A DNA stretch of 64,000 nucleotides, taken from assembly GCA_044358835.1 (NCBI GenBank), contig JBIKNF010000006.1:28600-92599 (forward strand), written 5' to 3'. Below the pieces are notes generated by a model. It had not been told where the DNA came from. It saw only the letters and a list, made by a program, of their open reading frames with translations, and searched no databases. This DNA is from JAJTHC01 sp044358835 (lineage in GTDB: Bacteria; Cyanobacteriota; Vampirovibrionia; Vampirovibrionales; JAJTHC01). How positions within the stretch are numbered: the stretch's first letter is position 1; every line of letters begins with the position of its first letter. The position numbers were made by a program, and so were the translations under genes. Positions 16,912 through 26,368 of the stretch are shown here, piece by piece.

Positions 16912-18072
16912 ATGACCACAACACTGCTTTCTCCCCTTGCTGAATCTGAAGACGTGGCGGATTACACCCCCATGACTCACGTCACCCTACCCCCCCGAAA
17001 AGCCAGTGCATTACCCGCTTTAATTGGGCAAAGCAAGGCAGAACTGGTGGAACAATTCACAGCCTTGGGGCATCCGCGTTTTCGAGCGGAACAGGTGCAT
17101 CATTGGTTGTATGTTAAGTGCGTCCAATCCTTTGAAGAGATGCTGAACTTGTCGAAAGGCTTTCGGCAATACTTGGCCGAACATTTTCAACTAGGGACCC
17201 TTGAAATTGCCAGCAAGCAAGTTTCTGAAGACGGCACCCTAAAATACCTGTTTCAATGTGCGGATGGCAACGTCATTGAATCGGTTTTAATGTATTTTGA
17301 AGAACGAGACAGCTACGCCCTATGCGTGTCGACTCAAGTAGGGTGTGCCATTAACTGTTCGTTTTGTGCCACAGGCAAAATGGGCTTAAAGCGGCATTTG
17401 TCTGCAAGTGAAATTGTGGAACAATATGTGAAAGTACAAGCCGACAGTGGCCAAGAAATTCGCAACGTGGTGTACATGGGCCAAGGCGAACCCTTGCACA
17501 ATTATGAAAACACGGTAAAATCCCTGCGGGTGCTTAATGAATCCTGCGAAGTGGGGATGCGTCGCATTACGGTGTCGACTTCAGGCTTGGTGGATCACAT
17601 CGACAAGCTCGCCCAAGAAGAAATGCCCTTGACGCTCGCCTTGTCCCTTCATGCCCCCAATAACGCGTTGCGATCTCGCATTATGCCCATTAACAAGCGC
17701 TGGCCATTAGAAACGCTCATTCCTTCACTAGAACGTTACTTGGCTTCCACCCACCGGCGTTTAACGATGGAATATATTATGATCGACGGCATAAACGATC
17801 AACCCGAACATGCGCATCAGCTGGGGCAGTTGATTCAGCATTTGAAGTGTAACATCAACTTAATTCCGTACAATCCGATTGCCAAAGACTTGCCTCGTGC
17901 CGTGGATTATAAGCGTTCAAGCAATCAGGCCATTCGCACCTTTATGATGATTTTGTTGGATCGTTACCATAAAAAGGTGACGGTGCGTTTAGAACGTGGG
18001 GTGGATATTGACGCCGCCTGCGGTCAGCTGGCCAATCGCTTTCAGGCAAGCAAGGAACAACCTTTACCTTAG
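16912..18072 (+). CDS. rlmN: Dual-specificity 23S rRNA/tRNA adenine C2 methyltransferase RlmN
   Basis: The 386-residue radical-SAM enzyme carries the cluster motif CAINCSFC (Cys145, 149, 152), the GQGEPLHNY region, the SLHAPNN strand and the late mechanistic Cys370 in AACGQL. It methylates C2 of A2503 in 23S rRNA and A37 in some tRNAs. A 30-residue N-terminal extension precedes the core. The stop overlaps the facing small gene by four bases. Confidence 0.96.
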   Translation: MTTTLLSPLAESEDVADYTPMTHVTLPPRKASALPALIGQSKAELVEQFTALGHPRFRAEQVHHWLYVKCVQSFEEMLNLSKGFRQYLAEHFQLGTLEIASKQVSEDGTLKYLFQCADGNVIESVLMYFEERDSYALCVSTQVGCAINCSFCATGKMGLKRHLSASEIVEQYVKVQADSGQEIRNVVYMGQGEPLHNYENTVKSLRVLNESCEVGMRRITVSTSGLVDHIDKLAQEEMPLTLALSLHAPNNALRSRIMPINKRWPLETLIPSLERYLASTHRRLTMEYIMIDGINDQPEHAHQLGQLIQHLKCNINLIPYNPIAKDLPRAVDYKRSSNQAIRTFMMILLDRYHKKVTVRLERGVDIDAACGQLANRFQASKEQPLP

Positions 18073-18386
18073 TTAAACCCTTCACTAAAATCCGACGCTT
18101 TGACTTCGTGCAACCAACGCCGATACTGCCAATCTTCATAAGAAAGGCAGTATTCATACAGACTTTTTAGGAGAATATCCCCACTGGGGCTTTTGCCTTG
18201 AAATAATAGGACAGGCGTTTCAAGGGTCAGTTCAATTTCCGCCAATAGTACATCTCGAACCTTGTCTTCTGTGGTGGGGGTGGGGTGCTTTAAGTGCCAC
18301 AAAAGCCATTGTTGCAACACGTGAATGGCGGATCCTCGTTGAAGGAACTGCGCTTTTAAGGTTTCAGCAAAGGCTTCTAAAATCAT
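18069..18386 (-). CDS. Small unknown helical protein
   Basis: The 105-residue protein is Leu-rich and probably all-helical; it has a Trp-rich stretch (VLQQWLLWHLKH) and a C-terminal Tyr/Trp cluster (YEDWQYRRWLHE). No motif is known to me. AGAGGAA precedes the ATG by about 10 bases, and the frame is tail-to-tail with rlmN with a four-base overlap, both of which favour a real gene. Confidence 0.55.
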   Translation of the reverse strand: MILEAFAETLKAQFLQRGSAIHVLQQWLLWHLKHPTPTTEDKVRDVLLAEIELTLETPVLLFQGKSPSGDILLKSLYEYCLSYEDWQYRRWLHEVKASDFSEGFN

Positions 18387-18881
18387 GAAAAGGCGGTTCC
18401 TCTATCGAACGAAACGCGGTTTAAGGCATGAAGCACTGTAATGAAGTCATCGACCTTATAAAGAGAGTCCTACAACCCTATAAAAAAGGGGACACAATAA
18501 TAAGTCGTTCAAAGGCTTCCTTACTTTAAGTATAGCAAAAAAGCCAGTGCGACTCAAGAATCCCCCCCGCCGAAAGTCGTCTAAAAAGCCGAAAAATCAA
18601 GCATTTCTTTTCTAAAATGCGGGGGTAGTAAAACAATTTTAGGGTTGTTTTACTGAGAATGAAAAAAATTTTGATGTTTGAACTGTGTTTTCCTATTCCC
18701 TTAATAAAAAACTTGTGTTAGGATAAATTGAAAGTTAATGTGTAAAGTCCTTTTGGTTTAAACACATTAAGTTTTAGGACGCCTTTTTGTTCGTATTGCG
18801 AAGGATCGTTATACTTATAAAAAGTCATTAGTGATGTTAGCAAATTCAGTGTGTGCACTGGAATTTAAGGAGAAAAAATCC
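18387..18881. other. Gene-free stretch before the porin
   Basis: This AT-rich 495-base region contains the porin leader and promoter at its right end. I find no open frame, RNA gene or clear hairpin with a T-run in the rest. Confidence 0.6.
18787..18815 (+). promoter_or_regulatory. Putative promoter of the SLH porin
   Basis: TATACT at 18810-18815 lies 17 bases after a weak TTGTTC at 18787-18792, giving a leader of about 60 bases to the ATG at 18882. Confidence 0.4.
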
Positions 18882-20543
18882 ATGACCTCGAATAAAGTAA
18901 CCCCCATTTTATTGGCGGGATCCTTGTTTTTAGCAGGTATGGCTAATGTGGCGGATGCCCGCATTGAAGCTGTTGAAACCGATCGTTCGGAAGACAAACG
19001 TTTAACCCGTATGGAAGATTTAGTCGATGTTTCGGCCCACCACTGGGCGTATGACGCTTTGAGCGAATTGGTTGAAAAATACGACGTGATTGAAGGTTAT
19101 GAAGCCACCAACGGTAAATTCAAGTTCAAAGGCAATCAATACGCCACACGTTATGAAATGGCGGCTGCCTTACGTGATGTATTGTACTTGGTTCGCTCAG
19201 GCAAAGTGTTCTTAAACAATGGAGACACAGAAACCGTCGCATCTTTAGAATCTGAATTTGCCCCTGAACTTGCGGCATTAAAAGCTCGTACTGAAGCCTT
19301 AGAAGCTCGTGTGGGTGCGCTTGAAGCCGACAAAGATCGCTTCAAAGTCGGTGGTGATTTCACTGTGGGCGCCTTGGGTGGTTTTGAATCGGGCGACAAC
19401 AGCTACAACGATTCTATTCAAGCCATTTCTCGCTTACGTTTGACTGTTGAAGCCCCTGTTTACAAGGGTGAAGAAGGTCAGTTTTTAGGTGAAGGACGTG
19501 TTAAAGTCCGCGCGGTTGCTGCTTTGGGTAGCAATACGGGTGGCATTATGGGACAAAGCCGTATCGCTGCGGATGCGTCTAACGGCAATGAAATTGGTTC
19601 CAATGGAAGCACGAACTCGCGTCAAAATGTATACCTCGACCGTGCCGGTTACGAACAAGACTTCAACTTGTTTAACAACAGCCACACGTTATTTGCGGGT
19701 GTGTTACCTTGGCGTGATTACTTCGACAAATCCGCGTACCGTGGCGATGAAAATACGCAATTCCAAAACACGGCGTTGACGAACATTCCTGGTATGCCCA
19801 CGAATGCGACGCTTGCGATGGCGGGTGTAAAAACCAATTTTGTCATCAATGACGACTTAGACGTTGGATTGACCCTTGCCTATGGAGCACCTAACGAGCG
19901 TAACGTGCAGAATAACTATTTTGCCAATGCGGAAGCGCGTGCGAATTACAACTGGGCAAACTTAGACAACCGCAAAACGAGCGTTTACGCTGGTTTGGTG
20001 GGGATCTTCAATGATAACGTCAATTACCAGTTTAGCTCAACCGCCTTGGCACGTTCTGGTTCAACCAGTACTTATGGACCTGGTAACACCCACTTGGCTT
20101 ATATCGGGTTGGATCAAGAAATTTACAAAGGCATTGGTTTGCATGCAGACTACATGTACAATAATGCAAGACCCAACTCGGCTTATTTAAACGGCCTAAA
20201 CCAAAACTACAACAATGTCAATGGGTTTAATAGCTTTGGTGGGAAAAATATTGCCTTGTCCCCTCGTCAAGCAGCTAGTGTTGCCTTGCATATTCCTACA
20301 AAAACCCTTGGTTTTCGGGATGGTGACAACATCGGTGTTGGTTATGCGGTGACGTCTTACAAAGACGGCTTCTCTTCCGATGGACGGGATCGCATGGCTC
20401 AGTTGGTGGAAACCTACTACAACTTCCGTTTGAACGATCGTGTTAGCATTATTCCTAGCCTTCAAGCGGGCATTACCCCTTTTGGAAGCTCTGATCAAGA
20501 CTTGTTCTACGCCGGTGGACTTCGCACCAGCATCAAGTTCTAA
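18882..20543 (+). CDS. SLH-domain outer-membrane porin (cyanobacterial type)
   Basis: The 553-residue product has a signal peptide ending VADA, a single SLH domain (about 40-100; HWAYDALSELVEKY, then TRYEMAAALRDVL), a coiled coil (LAALKARTEALEARVGALEA) and a beta-barrel of alternating aromatic strands ending in a terminal Phe, as expected for Bam-inserted proteins. In Cyanobacteria such porins tie the outer membrane to pyruvylated wall polymers through SLH. An upstream in-frame ATG exists, but TAAGGAG 9 bases before the ATG at 18882 and the signal peptide fix the start. The gene has its own promoter and terminator and is probably highly expressed. It is the best taxonomic marker in the window. 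Confidence 0.9.
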   Translation: MTSNKVTPILLAGSLFLAGMANVADARIEAVETDRSEDKRLTRMEDLVDVSAHHWAYDALSELVEKYDVIEGYEATNGKFKFKGNQYATRYEMAAALRDVLYLVRSGKVFLNNGDTETVASLESEFAPELAALKARTEALEARVGALEADKDRFKVGGDFTVGALGGFESGDNSYNDSIQAISRLRLTVEAPVYKGEEGQFLGEGRVKVRAVAALGSNTGGIMGQSRIAADASNGNEIGSNGSTNSRQNVYLDRAGYEQDFNLFNNSHTLFAGVLPWRDYFDKSAYRGDENTQFQNTALTNIPGMPTNATLAMAGVKTNFVINDDLDVGLTLAYGAPNERNVQNNYFANAEARANYNWANLDNRKTSVYAGLVGIFNDNVNYQFSSTALARSGSTSTYGPGNTHLAYIGLDQEIYKGIGLHADYMYNNARPNSAYLNGLNQNYNNVNGFNSFGGKNIALSPRQAASVALHIPTKTLGFRDGDNIGVGYAVTSYKDGFSSDGRDRMAQLVETYYNFRLNDRVSIIPSLQAGITPFGSSDQDLFYAGGLRTSIKF

Positions 20544-20562
20544 GCTATTCTATAGCTAAAAT

Positions 20563-20598
20563 AAAACGCCCTTTGCTCAGTGAGTCGAGGGCGTTTTT
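20563..20598 (+). terminator. Intrinsic terminator after the porin
   Basis: AAAACGCCCT (20563-20572) pairs with AGGGCGTTTTT (20588-20598) around a 15-base loop and ends in five T. It separates the porin from ruvC. Confidence 0.85.
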
Positions 20599-20644
20599 AT
20601 GCTATAGTTAAACGGTATAGTCGTCTTTAGAGTTATCTGTACAT

Positions 20645-21115
20645 ATGAAAATACTCGGCATCGATCCTGGATTAGGACGCATCGGCTTTGGGCTGATTGA
20701 TGTGAGCCTGCGAAACAACCCCCAAGCATTGGCGTGGGGCGTGGTTGAAACCACACCCAAGGCACCGATCGGGTCACGTTTGGTAGAAATTCATCACGAC
20801 ATTAAGGCCTTAATTGAAGAAGCGTCTCCTGATGTAATTGCCATTGAGTCGTTGTTTTATTTTCGAAACAACACCACCATCGTGCCTGTGGCCCAAGCCA
20901 GAGGAGTGCTATTGTTGTTGGCTGAACTGGCGGGTGTCCCCACCGTTGAATATACCCCCATGCAGGTCAAGCAAGCCCTTACCGGCTACGGCAAAGCTCA
21001 AAAACACGAAATCACCGAAGCCGTGATTTTACGACTCAATTTACTTAAGCGCCCCACCCCCGATGACGCCGCCGATGGTCTTGCTATTGCCCTGACCCAC
21101 AGTCAATTTCTATAG
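20645..21115 (+). CDS. ruvC: Holliday junction endonuclease RuvC
   Basis: The 156-residue RNase H-fold nuclease has GIDPGLGRIGFG with catalytic Asp7, the AIES strand with Glu68, and the terminal DDAADGLAIALTH with Asp141 and Asp144, completing the four-acid site. It cuts Holliday junctions with RuvAB, neither of which is in the window. A short palindrome followed by six T at 21153-21172 may end the transcript. Confidence 0.96.
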   Translation: MKILGIDPGLGRIGFGLIDVSLRNNPQALAWGVVETTPKAPIGSRLVEIHHDIKALIEEASPDVIAIESLFYFRNNTTIVPVAQARGVLLLLAELAGVPTVEYTPMQVKQALTGYGKAQKHEITEAVILRLNLLKRPTPDDAADGLAIALTHSQFL

Positions 21116-21335
21116 AAAGCTCTGCGAAAGATAAAACAGGCAATGAGGCCATTCTAGGAGCCTAGATTTTTTGTTTAGTGAGGCACGTTTATGTTACACG
21201 CCAGCCCAAAAATAGTGCACTTTAGCCACTGGGCAAAGGGCTTAAAAATAGGGTATACTGAAAAAGGTTGGCTTTTTTGAAAACGTCTTCGCACCCCCGA
21301 AAAATCATTGAAAATCGAGTAAAAAATAGACTTTC

Positions 21336-21473
21336 GTGTGTCGAAAATCGAGTTTTGTGTGTCAGAATCAAAGGTTTTGTGTGTCGAAAAAGTGGGTTTC
21401 GTGTGTCAGAAATGGATATTTTGTGTGTCGAAAAAAAGGGTTTTGTGTGTCAAAAATCGACTTTCCGACACAC
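21336..21473. repeat. Iteron-like array: seven GTGTGTC boxes at 21-22 bp spacing
   Basis: GTGTGTC occurs at 21336, 21357, 21379, 21401, 21423 and 21445, with steps of 21, 22, 22, 22 and 22 bases; a seventh copy, inverted (GACACAC), sits at 21467, again one 22-base step on. The base after each direct box alternates G, A, G, A, G, A. All boxes therefore face the same side of the helix, as in operator or iteron arrays. The array fills most of the 531-base gap between ruvC and xseA. A 77-codon open frame crosses it but has no convincing start or known homology. Confidence 0.8.
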
Positions 21474-21646
21474 GAAATTAGCGCGTTTCTTTACATCGTG
21501 ATACAGTGTAATGGATATTCGTTATTTTAACTAAAATACTTTTCTGTTACGATTCGTGAACGTTAGATATTTTCTAAAAAATAATGTAGTTTAAAAACAA
21601 CCCTGATTAAATAGTTTGTTTCAACTAACAAAAAAGAAGTCTTATT

Positions 21647-22870
21647 ATGCAACTTGCCCTAGAGTATGAAGCCAAAACCTTCGGCGTGAGCGAACTCACC
21701 GCCTACTTAAAACGCACCATTAAAACCGATCCCATCCTAGGTGGAACCCTGCTTGTGCGTGGGGAAGTGTCTAATCTAAAGCCTTCTAGTCGGGGGCATG
21801 TGTACTTCACGCTGAAAGACGACACCGCAAGCATCAACGCCGTGATGTGGGCCAGCACCGCAAGCAAAAGCAAGTTCAAACTCGAAGAAGGCATGGAACT
21901 CATCGCCACGGGTGATTTGGATCTGTACGCCCCAAACGGAAGCTATTCACTGGTGGTCAAAAAAATAGAGCCTGTCGGTTTAGGGGGCTTGCAACTGGCG
22001 TATGAGCAGTTGAAGGCTCAATTTGACGCGGAAGGCTTGTTTGACGCATCTCGCAAGCAGGCCTTGCCTGAATTTCCCTTTAGAATCGGGATTATAACGG
22101 CTTCTACAGGGGCCGTTATTCACGATATGATGCGGGTTATTCGACATAAAAACCCTTTTGTGGATGTTGTTTTATACCCCGCCAAAGTGCAGGGCGAAGG
22201 GGCCAGTGAAGAAATCGCCACAGGTATTCGCGCCTTAGAAGAGGAGTCCCTAGAGCTGGACGCCATCATAGTTGCTCGTGGTGGCGGTAGCTTTGAAGAC
22301 CTCTTTTGCTTTAGCGAAGAGCCGGTGGTGCGTGCCATCGCGGATTGTCGCCTCCCTGTTGTCAGCGCCATTGGCCATGAACCCGATTATGGCTTGGCGG
22401 ATGCAGTGGCCGATTTTTCAGCCGCCACCCCCACCATGGCCGCTGATACCCTTGTGCCAGATGGCTATAAAATGCAAGAACTTCTGGTGGATTCGGGCCA
22501 GTGGCTGGGTGAACAAGTCGAACGTCAACTCTTACTCAGCGAAGAAAATGCCTTTCAACTAGGGCAACGCCTCTTAGATCGAATCACCCCCAAGCTGACC
22601 ACTGCCGAACAAAGCTTGCTCAACTTCACGCAACGTTTGGCGCACGCTGTAGAAGTACGACTCAATCAAGCCGAACAACAGCTCGCTGGTGTGGAAGATG
22701 AATTGAATGCTTATAGCCCCACCGCGATTTTGCGTCGGGGCTATAGTGTGCTAAGCCATGCGGAAAATGGCACCGTGGTTCGAACGCTTGAAGACCTAGA
22801 GGGTTCGCCTGATTTACGGCTTCAGTTGGCGGACGGTGAAACCCTTTTAAGGGGTTACACCTGTTTGTAA
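21647..22870 (+). CDS. xseA: Exodeoxyribonuclease VII large subunit
   Basis: The 407-residue protein has the N-terminal OB fold (VRGEVSNLKPSSRGHVYFTLKDD), the YEQLKAQFDAEGLFD segment, the catalytic-domain IGIITASTGAVIHD and the ARGGGSFEDLFCF motif followed by AIGHEPD, all typical of XseA. With XseB it degrades single-stranded DNA. No xseB frame follows directly. AAGAAG lies about 9 bases before the ATG. The phased GTGTGTC array ends about 170 bases upstream. Confidence 0.96.
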   Translation: MQLALEYEAKTFGVSELTAYLKRTIKTDPILGGTLLVRGEVSNLKPSSRGHVYFTLKDDTASINAVMWASTASKSKFKLEEGMELIATGDLDLYAPNGSYSLVVKKIEPVGLGGLQLAYEQLKAQFDAEGLFDASRKQALPEFPFRIGIITASTGAVIHDMMRVIRHKNPFVDVVLYPAKVQGEGASEEIATGIRALEEESLELDAIIVARGGGSFEDLFCFSEEPVVRAIADCRLPVVSAIGHEPDYGLADAVADFSAATPTMAADTLVPDGYKMQELLVDSGQWLGEQVERQLLLSEENAFQLGQRLLDRITPKLTTAEQSLLNFTQRLAHAVEVRLNQAEQQLAGVEDELNAYSPTAILRRGYSVLSHAENGTVVRTLEDLEGSPDLRLQLADGETLLRGYTCL

Positions 22871-22979
22871 AATAAACATTGTAATTTCACCCTGTTTTGG
22901 ATAAGCTAAAAGCGACCGTTTTAAAATGTATCTGAAATGGATCGGTGTGCTTAAATCACTTCGGGAGTCAAATCATTTT

Positions 22980-23606
22980 ATGAAGTTTCTGAATTTCTTA
23001 CCCAATGAAGCCCTGTTTTACAACCTAATTAACGAATTGGCCAAACAAGCCAAAGCCAGTTCTGAAGGCTTGCACGCTTACGTACAACACGGCGATGCCA
23101 CGCGTCAACCCATGACGGATGCGCGTTCTGCGGCCAAAATAGCCCTCGCTACTCTCGTAGAAGAAGTGTGCCGAGCCTTTATTACCCCCTTTGATCGTGA
23201 AGACGTTCAAGAACTCGCTGAAGCGCTTTACCGCATTAGCGCGACGATCGACACCATTCAACAGCGCATGCACATTCACCACTTGCATTCCCTTGAAGGG
23301 GACTTTCAACGCATGGCGGAAATCATCGTCAAGCAAGGCGCTTTGTTGGTTTCTTTGATTGAAGGGTTGAACCGCAACGACAAGGCCAGTCATTTGCAAG
23401 AAATCGTAACCCTTTTATATGAACTAGAAGATGAAGGCGATCGCGTGGCCCTAGAACTAGAACATGCCTTGTTTAAGCATGAGCCTTTGCCTGATGCCTT
23501 GAACTTAATTGTGCGAAAAGATTTGTACCAAAGCCTTGAAGGCGTCACAGATGCCTTTCGAGATGTGGCCGCCACGGCCTTGCGTATCATCTTAAAACAC
23601 AGTTAA
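22980..23606 (+). CDS. DUF47 PhoU-like accessory protein of Pit transporter
   Basis: The 208-residue all-helical protein belongs to the DUF47/PhoU-like group usually found next to Pit transporters. It starts MKFLNFLPNEALFYNLI, typical for the family, and contains conserved acidic helix ends (ITPFDREDVQELAE; YELEDEGDRV) that bind metals in PhoU relatives. A longer in-frame start at 22926 would add 18 residues not seen in the family. It ends 15 bases before the pit gene, so the two are co-transcribed; it probably controls phosphate uptake. Confidence 0.88.
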   Translation: MKFLNFLPNEALFYNLINELAKQAKASSEGLHAYVQHGDATRQPMTDARSAAKIALATLVEEVCRAFITPFDREDVQELAEALYRISATIDTIQQRMHIHHLHSLEGDFQRMAEIIVKQGALLVSLIEGLNRNDKASHLQEIVTLLYELEDEGDRVALELEHALFKHEPLPDALNLIVRKDLYQSLEGVTDAFRDVAATALRIILKHS

Positions 23607-23621
23607 TGAGGGAACCTTCAC

Positions 23622-24653
23622 ATGGAATGGTTAATGGATCCTCAATTTTTGCTTCTGGTGGTGATTATTGCCATGGCCTTAATGTTTGATTACATCAATG
23701 GCTTTCACGATGCCGCAAACGCCATTGCAACAGTCGTGGCCACACGAGTGATGACGCCTAAAACCGCAGTGTTGTTTGGCGCAATTTTTAACTTGCTAGG
23801 CGCCTTAATGGGCACTGAAGTGGCCGCCACCATGGGTAAAGGCATTGTTGAAGCCAAGCTCATTAATCTTGAAACCATTTTATGTGCTTTAATCGGGGCG
23901 ATTGTGTGGAACTTGGTGACGTGGTGGAAGGGGTTGCCGTCCTCTTCATCTCACGCCTTAATTGGCTCACTAATGGGGGCGGCCTGCTTTTGGGTCGGCA
24001 GTTTTGGTGAAAGCGTCGTACATTGGCACAAGGTCATTGACAAAGTCATTATTCCCATGTTTAGCTCGCCGTTGATCGGCTTTACGGTGGGTTATATCTT
24101 AATGACGCTTCTGACGTGGATGGTCTACAAAATTTCGGTGAACCGAATCAACAGTGTATTTGGGAAATTGCAGATTGTGTCTGCCGGAGCCATGGCACTG
24201 AGTCACGGCATGAACGATGCGCAAAAAAGCATGGGAATCATTGCACTGGCGATTATTTTATATAAAGGCGTGCCTTCTAGTGAGTTTCATGTCGGCTTAG
24301 AAATTGTGATTCCTTGTGCGGTGGCCATTGGTTTGGGCACATTGTCTGGCGGATGGAAAATTATTCGCACGCTAGGCAGTAAAATGATTAAGCTCCAACC
24401 GATTCATGGATTTGCCGCAGAAGTGACGTCTTTTACCGTCATTATGCTGGCCAGTCATTGGGGGATTCCCCTTTCTACCACGCATGCGATAACATCCACC
24501 ATTATGGGGGTGGGGGCAACCCGTCGTCTCAGTGCGGTGAAGTGGTCGCTGGTGGGTTCTATTCTCTGGGCGTGGTTACTGACTATTCCTGTGACGTTTT
24601 TATTGAGTGGGTGCATCGCAATACTCTACAAATGGATTCAGGCTCACCTTTAG
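23622..24653 (+). CDS. pit: Low-affinity inorganic phosphate transporter, PiT family
   Basis: The 343-residue membrane protein carries the duplicated PiT signature: FDYINGFHDAANAIATVV near the N-terminus and SHGMNDAQKSMGIIALA in the second half, plus paired SSSSHALIGS and LSTTHAITS segments. It would move metal-phosphate with protons or sodium. About ten membrane helices are visible. GAGGGA lies 8 bases before the ATG, and the DUF47 partner is directly upstream. Confidence 0.93.
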   Translation: MEWLMDPQFLLLVVIIAMALMFDYINGFHDAANAIATVVATRVMTPKTAVLFGAIFNLLGALMGTEVAATMGKGIVEAKLINLETILCALIGAIVWNLVTWWKGLPSSSSHALIGSLMGAACFWVGSFGESVVHWHKVIDKVIIPMFSSPLIGFTVGYILMTLLTWMVYKISVNRINSVFGKLQIVSAGAMALSHGMNDAQKSMGIIALAIILYKGVPSSEFHVGLEIVIPCAVAIGLGTLSGGWKIIRTLGSKMIKLQPIHGFAAEVTSFTVIMLASHWGIPLSTTHAITSTIMGVGATRRLSAVKWSLVGSILWAWLLTIPVTFLLSGCIAILYKWIQAHL

Positions 24654-24684
24654 TTTTGAAATGTTAGGAAAGAAGGATTTAATC

Positions 24685-25332
24685 ATGGATTGGCTCATAC
24701 ATAGCATTGAATGGGTACTTGGGGGGCTGTTGTTTTGGGTGCATAGCGTGATTAAAGCCCTAGGCTATGGAGGCATTGTATTGCTTATGGCCATTGAATC
24801 GGCCAACATTCCCCTGCCTAGTGAAATGATTTTGCCCTATGCGGGTTACTTGGTGCAACAAGGTGAAATGAACATCCACTTGGCCAGTTTGGCTGGAGCC
24901 GTGGGTTGCGTTGTGGGTTCGCTTCCCTGTTATTGGCTGGGGGCATGGGGTGGGGAAGCCTTCATTAAAAAATACAGTAAGTGGATTTTAATTGACGAAG
25001 ACGACTTGGCGGATGCGCGTCGGTGGACGGCTCGCTTTGGGGATTTGGCGTTTTTCATCTGCCGAATGTTGCCTATTTTACGGACGTTTATTTCTGTACC
25101 CGCAGGCGTTTTAGGGGCCAACCTGTGGACGTTTACGATTTACACGTTTATTGGTTCCTTGATTTGGAGCTATTTACTGGTGTATGTGGGCATTATTTTT
25201 GGGGACAACCTTGCCGAATTTAAGCATTTGTGGCACAAGTTTGATGTAGCAATTGCGCTATTACTCGTACTAGGGGGCGGAGCGTACCTGTGGAAGCACG
25301 TCGCTAAAAAGTGGATGAAGCCCCGTGCCTGA
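24685..25332 (+). CDS. DedA/SNARE-associated family membrane protein
   Basis: The 215-residue protein shows the DedA pattern: an ESANIPLPSEMILP re-entrant segment with the key acidic residue, GCVVGSLPCYWLGAWGG, and FFICRMLPILRTFISVPAG with the essential Arg residues. DedA proteins are linked to undecaprenyl-phosphate or phospholipid flipping at the inner membrane, which would fit UppP and MurE elsewhere in the window. AAGGA lies 8 bases before the chosen ATG; the longer frame overlaps pit. Its stop overlaps the GTG start of rsmH. Confidence 0.9.
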   Translation: MDWLIHSIEWVLGGLLFWVHSVIKALGYGGIVLLMAIESANIPLPSEMILPYAGYLVQQGEMNIHLASLAGAVGCVVGSLPCYWLGAWGGEAFIKKYSKWILIDEDDLADARRWTARFGDLAFFICRMLPILRTFISVPAGVLGANLWTFTIYTFIGSLIWSYLLVYVGIIFGDNLAEFKHLWHKFDVAIALLLVLGGGAYLWKHVAKKWMKPRA

Positions 25333-26332
25333 AGAATCTCTGGGTATTTCAAACAAGCATGTGCCTGTATTACTGCCTGAAGTGTTGGCGGGTTTAAATC
25401 TGCACGTGGGTAAAACCTACGTGGACGGCACCTTGGGGCTCGGCGGGCATAGTCAAGCCCTGCTAGAATGTTTACATGGCCTAGGTGAACGATCGCCTCA
25501 GTGGGTGGGGGTGGATCAAGACACACAGGCCTTAGGCATGGCTCAAAAACGCTTGGCACCTACACTCGATCGCTTTGACGAAACCACGCGGACGCATTTT
25601 GTGGAGTCTAATTATAGTCAAATCCCACAAACGCTGGCGGATTTAGGCATCACTGGCATTGATGGGGGACTGTTACTCGACTTAGGCGTGAGTTCTTTTC
25701 AGTTAGACACGGCTGAACGAGGCTTTAGTTTTATGCGTTCAGGGCCTTTGGACATGCGCATGAACCCTACGGATGAAACAACCCCCACCGCCGCAGATTT
25801 ACTCAACACCGCTTCTCAAGAAGCGTTAATCCGTATTTTTGAAGACTACGGTGAAGAAAAATTTGCTTTTCCCATTGCCAAAGCCATTGTGGAAGATCGC
25901 GCCCACACCCCGTGGCAAGACACCCTGACATTGGCCCACTTGGTAGAGCGAATCTACCGTTTGAAGCAAAAATCAGGCCGCCTTAAAGAAGCAAAACATC
26001 CGGCGACTCGGGTCTTTCAAGCCTTGCGAATGGCCGTCAATGGCGAACTAGACCATTTAGATGCCCTGTTGCACGCCTTGCCTGATTTAATGCAACCCCA
26101 GAGCCGTGTGGCCGTTATTACCTTTCATTCTTTAGAAGATCGACGCGTCAAACAACAATTCAAGCCTTGGCTACAGGGGTGCATTTGCCCGCCTCAATTC
26201 CCGATTTGCACCTGCGAAAGCACCCCTCTTTTTAAGGCGGTGAATCGTAAGGCCCTTGAAGCAGGCCACCTTGAAACAGAACGGAACCCCCGTTCACGTT
26301 CAGCCAAGTTACGCGTGTATGAGCGATTGTAA
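25325..26332 (+). CDS. rsmH: 16S rRNA C1402 N4-methyltransferase RsmH (MraW)
   Basis: The 335-residue enzyme starts at GTG overlapping dedA by eight bases, giving the family start NKHVPVLLPEVL, then GTLGLGGHSQALL (SAM loop), LLLDLGVSSFQLD, ERGFSFMRSGPLDMRM and HPATRVFQALRMAVN. It methylates N4 of C1402 in 16S rRNA with RsmI. In most bacteria it opens the dcw cluster, but no ftsL, ftsI or mraY follows here; a large unknown membrane protein comes next. Confidence 0.95.
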   Translation: MPEESLGISNKHVPVLLPEVLAGLNLHVGKTYVDGTLGLGGHSQALLECLHGLGERSPQWVGVDQDTQALGMAQKRLAPTLDRFDETTRTHFVESNYSQIPQTLADLGITGIDGGLLLDLGVSSFQLDTAERGFSFMRSGPLDMRMNPTDETTPTAADLLNTASQEALIRIFEDYGEEKFAFPIAKAIVEDRAHTPWQDTLTLAHLVERIYRLKQKSGRLKEAKHPATRVFQALRMAVNGELDHLDALLHALPDLMQPQSRVAVITFHSLEDRRVKQQFKPWLQGCICPPQFPICTCESTPLFKAVNRKALEAGHLETERNPRSRSAKLRVYERL

Positions 26333-26339
26333 ACCATTT

Positions 26340-26368
26340 TTGACAAAACACTGGGGATGTTGTACAAT
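26340..26368 (+). promoter_or_regulatory. Strong sigma-70-type promoter
   Basis: A perfect TTGACA (26340-26345), a 17-base spacer and TACAAT (26363-26368) make this the best promoter match I found in the window. The start site would be near 26375, leaving a leader of about 240 bases before the next ATG at 26614; that length leaves room for a small RNA or regulatory leader. Confidence 0.6.

Noticed and set aside
21336..21473. CRISPR array
   Set aside because: The conserved core is only 7 to 12 bases and the intervals about 10 to 14 bases, far from the CRISPR pattern, and no cas gene is present.
21268..21501. 77-codon frame across the GTGTGTC array
   Set aside because: The repeated Cys-Val-type residues come from the DNA repeat; there is no good start signal and the period of 21-22 bases is not a multiple of three throughout.
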